A stretch of DNA of 64,000 nucleotides from an uncultured Prevotellaceae bacterium (lineage in GTDB: Bacteria > Bacteroidota > Bacteroidia > Bacteroidales > Muribaculaceae): NCBI GenBank assembly GCA_947165675.1, contig CAMVBJ010000001.1, forward strand, positions 1 through 64,000, given 5' to 3'. Both the position numbers and the translations under genes were made by a program. Under the pieces are notes generated by a model that was not told the DNA's origin, made no database searches, and saw only the letters and a program-made list of their open reading frames with translations. Shown piece after piece: positions 60,203 to 64,000 of the stretch (position 1 is the stretch's first letter; every line of letters begins with the position of its first letter).

Positions 60203-62026
60203 TTACTCGGGTTCGTTGGCGCTATTGAGGGTCTGAAGCAGCTTGCGGGCCTTGGCCGGGCCGATGACTGCTGCGAGATCGGCTTCGCTTGCCTCCTTGA
60301 TGCGCTTGAGTGACTTGAAGTGCTTGAGCAGTAACGTGCGTGTCTTGGGACCGATGCCAGCCACGTCGTCGAGTGCGCTATGGACTTGTCCCTTGCTGCG
60401 CTGCTTGCGATGAAAGGTGATGGCAAACCGGTGTGCCTCGTCACGCAGGCGCTGGATCACGTGCAGTGTCTCGCTGTTCTTGTCAATAAACAGGGGCACA
60501 CTGTCGCCAGGGAAATAGACTTCGTTCAGCCGCTTGGCAATGCCCACGACCGTGATTTGCCCATGCAGGCCGATTTCGTCGAGCGCCTCAAGCGCCGATG
60601 TGACTTGTCCCTTGCCTCCATCGACAATGAGTAGCTGTGGCAATTCCTGGCCCTCTTGGACAAGGCGGCTGTAACGTCGAGTGATGACCTCCCGCATCGA
60701 GGCAAAGTCATCAGCCCCCTCGACGGTCTTGATGTTGAAATGGCGGTATTCTTTCTTAGCCGGCTTGGCATTGCGGAACACCACGCACGAAGCCACAGGG
60801 CTCGATCCGCTGATGTTGCTATTGTCGAAGCACTCGATGTGGCGTGGAAGGGCTGTCATGCGCAGGTCGCGTTGCATGGTCGTCAACGTGCGCGTCGTGC
60901 GTTGCTCGGGGTTGAGCTTCTCCATCATTTTCAGGCGGTCGGTGCGGTGTTGTGTGGCGTTCTTGACGGCGATGTCGAGTAGTTTCTTCTTATCGCCGCG
61001 CTGCGGGATCGCAAACATCAGTCCCGAGAATTCGACATCGGGCAGCACGTTGACGATGGCCTCGCTCACGCGTTCCTTACTATAGGTTGCCGCAAACCTC
61101 TTGTGGATCTCGGCGACAGCCATCGACATGAGTTCGGCGTCGCTCTCGTCCTGGGTTGACAGGCGGTATTCGAGGGTAAACGATTGAACCACTGCCCCAC
61201 CCCTCATGTGCATATAGTTCACATAGGCTGCATCCTGGTCGCGCAGCAGCCCGAAGATGTCGATATTGTGAATCGTCGGGCTGACGATGACCGAACGGCG
61301 CCTGACGTGCTCCAGCAGCTTGTATCGTCGCTTGATGACCTCGGCTTGCTCAAATCGCAGCTCGCTGGCGAGTTGCTGCATCTGCTGCATGAGCACATCC
61401 ATGAGCACATGGGTGTCGCCGTTAAGTATTTGACGGATCTCGCTGATGTATTCGCCGTATTGCTCGGGCGACACAAGCCCCTGGCAGCAGCCCTCGCAGC
61501 GGTGGATGTGGTATTGCAGGCACAGCCGATGCTTGCGCTCGGCGATTGTTTCACGTGAAACAATCAGGCGGCAAGTGCGCAGCGGATAAATCTGCCGGAT
61601 GGTGTCGATGAGTACCTTGGCGACCTCGGTTTTGGGATAAGGGCCATAGAAGCGTTCGCCCTTGGCGCGGGCTTCGCGCGTGATGTAAACGCGCGGATAT
61701 AAATCTCCCGATATACATATCCAGGGGTAGCTCTTGTCGTCCTTGAGCAGGACGTTGTAGCGTGGCTGGAATTCCTTGATGAGGGCGTTCTCAAGGTCGA
61801 GTGCCTCTTCCTCGGTGTTGACGACCGTGTATTCCAGGTCGGCGATGTTGCGCACAAGCATGGTGGTGCGCACCGATGTGTGCTCGCGGTTGAAATAGGA
61901 ATTGACTCGGCGCTTCAGGTTCTTGGCCTTGCCGACATAGATGATGGTGCCCTCCCGGTTGCGGTAGCGGTAAACACCGGGTTCGTCGGGGAGCAGCGAT
62001 AGCTTGAGTTTCAATTGTTCGTTCAT
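60203..62026 (-). CDS. uvrC: Excinuclease ABC subunit C
   Basis: The dual-incision nuclease of nucleotide excision repair, 607 aa. The GIY-YIG domain is at the N-terminus (EPGVYRYRNREGTIIYVGKA), the UvrB-binding UVR motif near 200-235, the RNase H-like nuclease domain follows (ECFDNSNISGSSPVAS, LLIVDGGKGQVTSA), and a helix-hairpin-helix pair closes it (DDVAGIGPKTRTLLLKHF). A perfect ParB site lies within the coding region at codons for IVSRETI (about 154-161). It is downstream of apt on the same strand. Confidence 0.96.
   Translation of the reverse strand: MNEQLKLKLSLLPDEPGVYRYRNREGTIIYVGKAKNLKRRVNSYFNREHTSVRTTMLVRNIADLEYTVVNTEEEALDLENALIKEFQPRYNVLLKDDKSYPWICISGDLYPRVYITREARAKGERFYGPYPKTEVAKVLIDTIRQIYPLRTCRLIVSRETIAERKHRLCLQYHIHRCEGCCQGLVSPEQYGEYISEIRQILNGDTHVLMDVLMQQMQQLASELRFEQAEVIKRRYKLLEHVRRRSVIVSPTIHNIDIFGLLRDQDAAYVNYMHMRGGAVVQSFTLEYRLSTQDESDAELMSMAVAEIHKRFAATYSKERVSEAIVNVLPDVEFSGLMFAIPQRGDKKKLLDIAVKNATQHRTDRLKMMEKLNPEQRTTRTLTTMQRDLRMTALPRHIECFDNSNISGSSPVASCVVFRNAKPAKKEYRHFNIKTVEGADDFASMREVITRRYSRLVQEGQELPQLLIVDGGKGQVTSALEALDEIGLHGQITVVGIAKRLNEVYFPGDSVPLFIDKNSETLHVIQRLRDEAHRFAITFHRKQRSKGQVHSALDDVAGIGPKTRTLLLKHFKSLKRIKEASEADLAAVIGPAKARKLLQTLNSANEPE
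61547..61562. promoter_or_regulatory. parS site 1 (ParB-binding centromere element) inside uvrC
   Basis: TGTTTCACGTGAAACA is a perfect 16-bp palindrome and an exact match to the widely conserved parS consensus TGTTNCACGTGAAACA. Confidence 0.9.
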
Positions 62027-62056
62027 CTCTTGTGGCTGACTATTACCTGAATGAAA

Positions 62057-62086
62057 GGGCTCAAGTCGGCGGTTGCCCTTGAGCCC
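62057..62086 (-). terminator. Hairpin after apt
   Basis: GGGCTCAAG (62057-62065) pairs exactly with CTTGAGCCC (62078-62086). On the minus strand it follows the apt stop and is followed by TTTCATT, a weak terminator or a processing site before uvrC. Confidence 0.6.
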
Positions 62087-62095
62087 CCTGGTGGG

Positions 62096-62629
62096 TTAAA
62101 ACGTGAACAGAGAGGTGACCTCGACATCCTTGGGGAACACGTCGCGTCCGTGCAAGTCGGCCAGGTCGCAGATGAAGTTGATGTAAATCTTTTTAGGATT
62201 CATGGACTTCACGAGTTCATAGGCGGCCAGCATGGTGCCACCAGTAGCGAGCAGGTCGTCATGGATGACCACGATGTCGTCGGGGGTGATGGCGTCCTTG
62301 TGGATCTCGATGGTGTCGGTGCCATACTCCTTGGTGTAGGATTTCTGGATGACTTCGGCAGGCAGTTTGCCCGGTTTGCGCAGTGGAACGAATCCTGCAT
62401 TCAACTGTGTTGCCAAGATGGCTCCGCCAATGAAGCCTCGTGCCTCGATGCCCACGACCTTGGTAACGCCTGAGTCGCGATACATGTCGGTCATGGCGCG
62501 AGTCATGATTTGCAGGGCTTCGGGGTCCTTAAATGCGGTGGTCAGGTCCTTGAACTGGATGCCTGGAACAGGGAAGTCGGGTACGTTGCGTACCACGCTT
62601 TTTACTTTTTCTAATTCTTGTTTATTCAT
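62096..62629 (-). CDS. apt: Adenine phosphoribosyltransferase
   Basis: Salvages adenine to AMP with PRPP. The PRPP-binding motif is DDIVVIHDDLLATGGTML (about 117-134), preceded by GIEARGFIGGAILA and PLRKPGKLP, which are characteristic of Apt. The 177-aa length is normal. It lies 45 bases after mnmG, with a parS site in the gap, and before uvrC, so the three genes are probably one unit. Confidence 0.96.
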   Translation of the reverse strand: MNKQELEKVKSVVRNVPDFPVPGIQFKDLTTAFKDPEALQIMTRAMTDMYRDSGVTKVVGIEARGFIGGAILATQLNAGFVPLRKPGKLPAEVIQKSYTKEYGTDTIEIHKDAITPDDIVVIHDDLLATGGTMLAAYELVKSMNPKKIYINFICDLADLHGRDVFPKDVEVTSLFTF

Positions 62630-62656
62630 CTGAATATCAATATTTTATGTTTAAAT

Positions 62657-62672
62657 TGTTTCACGTGGAACA
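62657..62672. promoter_or_regulatory. parS site 2 between mnmG and apt
   Basis: TGTTTCACGTGGAACA is, on the other strand, TGTTCCACGTGAAACA, an exact match to the parS consensus TGTTNCACGTGAAACA. It begins 3 bases past the mnmG stop. Confidence 0.9.
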
Positions 62673-62674
62673 TG

Positions 62675-64000
62675 TTATCTGCCCAGTAATGCGAGCAGGA
62701 TGTTGATGTCGCTGGGTGATACGCCGGGGATGCGCGAGGCTTGCCCCACTGTTTCGGGGTCAATGGCCTGTAGCTTTTGACGGGCCTCGGTGGATATTTG
62801 GCGGATTTGGGAATAGTCAAATTTGCCTTTCAGTGTCACGCCATCGAGCCGGGCCACGCGGTCGGCAATGAGGGTCTCGCGTTCGATGTAGCCCCTGTAC
62901 TTGATGGAGATTTCGGTGGCCTCGACTATCTCTTGGCGTCGTGCGTCCTCGAGTTCATCTATCTGAGCCTTCAGGTCGGGTAAGGCTTCGGCGAGCAGAA
63001 TCATGTTTAACTGGGGCCGCAATAGCAGGTCGTGCAGTCGTTGGCCTTGGGTCAAGGGCTGCATACCGTGGGCCTCAAGTGCAGGGTTGATCAAGCTGGC
63101 CTTGACGGTGTAGTTGCGACAGAAGTCCGTGAGCCGCTCGATCTGTTCACGCTTAGAGTACATCAAATTGTAGCGTTCGCTGGTGGCTAATCCCAGTCGG
63201 TAACTGCGCTCGGTCAGGCGCATGTCGGCGTCATCCTGGCGCAACAGGATGCGGTGCTCGGCGCGCGATGTGAACATGCGGTAAGGTTCGTCCACGCCAC
63301 AGGTGACGAGGTCATCGATGAGCACGCCGATGTAGGCTTCGTTGCGTGCCAGCGTGAAGGGTTCGCCTCCGGTCACATTCTGGTGGGCGTTAATGCCAGC
63401 GATGAGTCCCTGCCCGGCAGCCTCTTCATAGCCTGTAGTGCCGTTGACCTGTCCTGCCAGGAACAAGTTCTTGATTAATTTGGACTCAAGCGTGTGGGTG
63501 AGCTGGGTGGGGTCAAAGAAGTCGTACTCTATCGCATATCCAGGGCGGAAGGCGTGCACATCGCGCAGGGCGGGAATGTGGCGCAGTGCCTCGATCTGGA
63601 CCTCCCAGGGCAGGGATGACGAGAAACCATTGAGGTACATCTCGTGGGTCGTGGCTCCCTCGGGTTCGATAAAGAGTTGATGGGAAGTTTTGTCGGCAAA
63701 GGTCACGATTTTGGTCTCAATGCTGGGACAGTATCGGGGACCGATGCTGGTGATTTGTCCATTATAGAGTGGTGATTGCGGCAGTCCCATGCGCAGGATC
63801 TCATGCACCTGTTCGTTGGTATGCACAATCCAGCATGGGCGTTGTGGCAGTCGTGAACCCACGCCTGGTAGGTATGAGAAGTGGTGGAAGTCATGCTCGC
63901 CTTCTTGCTTGATGCACTGTGAGAAGTCGATTGTGCGCTCGTCAAGTCGTGGTGGCGTGCCCGTCTTCATGCGTCCGACGGTGAAACCGAGCGATGCTAA
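62675..64000 (-). CDS. mnmG: tRNA uridine 5-carboxymethylaminomethyl modification enzyme, partial at window edge
   Basis: The FAD-dependent partner of MnmE that modifies wobble uridine in several tRNAs. The open frame runs off the right end; about 441 C-terminal residues of a roughly 620-aa protein are present. MKTGTPPRL, GQVNGTTGYEEAAGQGLIAG, FTSRAEHRILLRQDDADMRLT and the C-terminal PEVAQASRIPGVSP-like ETVGQASRIPGVSPSDI are family hallmarks. mnmG (gidA) is often origin-proximal, in line with the two parS sites next to it. Confidence 0.95.
   Translation of the reverse strand, partial: LASLGFTVGRMKTGTPPRLDERTIDFSQCIKQEGEHDFHHFSYLPGVGSRLPQRPCWIVHTNEQVHEILRMGLPQSPLYNGQITSIGPRYCPSIETKIVTFADKTSHQLFIEPEGATTHEMYLNGFSSSLPWEVQIEALRHIPALRDVHAFRPGYAIEYDFFDPTQLTHTLESKLIKNLFLAGQVNGTTGYEEAAGQGLIAGINAHQNVTGGEPFTLARNEAYIGVLIDDLVTCGVDEPYRMFTSRAEHRILLRQDDADMRLTERSYRLGLATSERYNLMYSKREQIERLTDFCRNYTVKASLINPALEAHGMQPLTQGQRLHDLLLRPQLNMILLAEALPDLKAQIDELEDARRQEIVEATEISIKYRGYIERETLIADRVARLDGVTLKGKFDYSQIRQISTEARQKLQAIDPETVGQASRIPGVSPSDINILLALLGR

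Overview
The window is a chromosomal segment from a member of the Bacteroidales (gut Bacteroidota, Prevotellaceae/Muribaculaceae-like). The support is a SusC/SusD pair, Bacteroidota -7 boxes (TAnnTTTG) in front of many genes instead of Shine-Dalgarno sites, a GT117 (DUF2723) membrane protein, a DUF4923 lipoprotein, a dockerin-tailed M6 peptidase and a full men operon. The exact genus cannot be fixed from the sequence alone.

Layout. 0-0.3 kb: a stub of a YebC-like gene and a dispersed repeat. 0.4-17.4 kb: genes all on the minus strand, namely a secreted M6 metalloprotease, the menaquinone operon (menF-menD-[restriction-modification gene]-menB-menC-menE, interrupted by a type ISP-like enzyme), rdgB, leuS, a secreted glutathione peroxidase and nadA. 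17.4-19.0 kb: AT-rich DNA around a TrmH methyltransferase, with DnaA-box-like 9-mers and a switch of gene orientation. 19.0-25.3 kb: a SusC/SusD/lipoprotein locus whose SusC carries a C-terminal OmpA domain. 25.3-32.3 kb: a tandem hairpin repeat, an MscS channel, tRNA-Leu(CAG), aminopeptidase P, a zinc-ribbon membrane protein, a TPR protein and pyrH. 32.3-34.1 kb: a DUF4143 ATPase gene flanked by a duplicated pyrH 3' end. 34.1-40.4 kb: a LOG protein, an OmpP1/FadL porin, and a muropeptide-processing cluster (nagZ-like, LD-carboxypeptidase, small membrane protein). 40.6-46.5 kb: GT117, polysaccharide deacetylase, queG, MBL hydrolase. 46.7-52.7 kb: two tandem uridine-kinase-like genes, obgE, lgt and a lipoprotein. 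52.7-60 kb: an LtaS-like transferase paired with a GH3-type synthetase, a secreted protein, DUF4923, a glycosyltransferase and nadK. 60.2-64 kb: uvrC, apt and the start-truncated mnmG, with two ParB (parS) sites.

How it fits together. Most genes are core metabolism or cell-envelope functions. The men genes make menaquinone from chorismate for anaerobic respiration. The SusCD locus imports a polymer or oligomer. NagZ, the S66 peptidase, the deacetylase, GT117, the LtaS-like enzyme and Lgt act on the envelope. The parS sites beside mnmG suggest the segment lies in the origin half of the chromosome.

Most notable items: the SusC-OmpA fusion, the restriction gene inside the men operon with a perfect 39-bp palindrome, the ATPase cassette bounded by a diverged copy of the pyrH end, the paired parS sites, and two families of dispersed intergenic repeats with four copies each.
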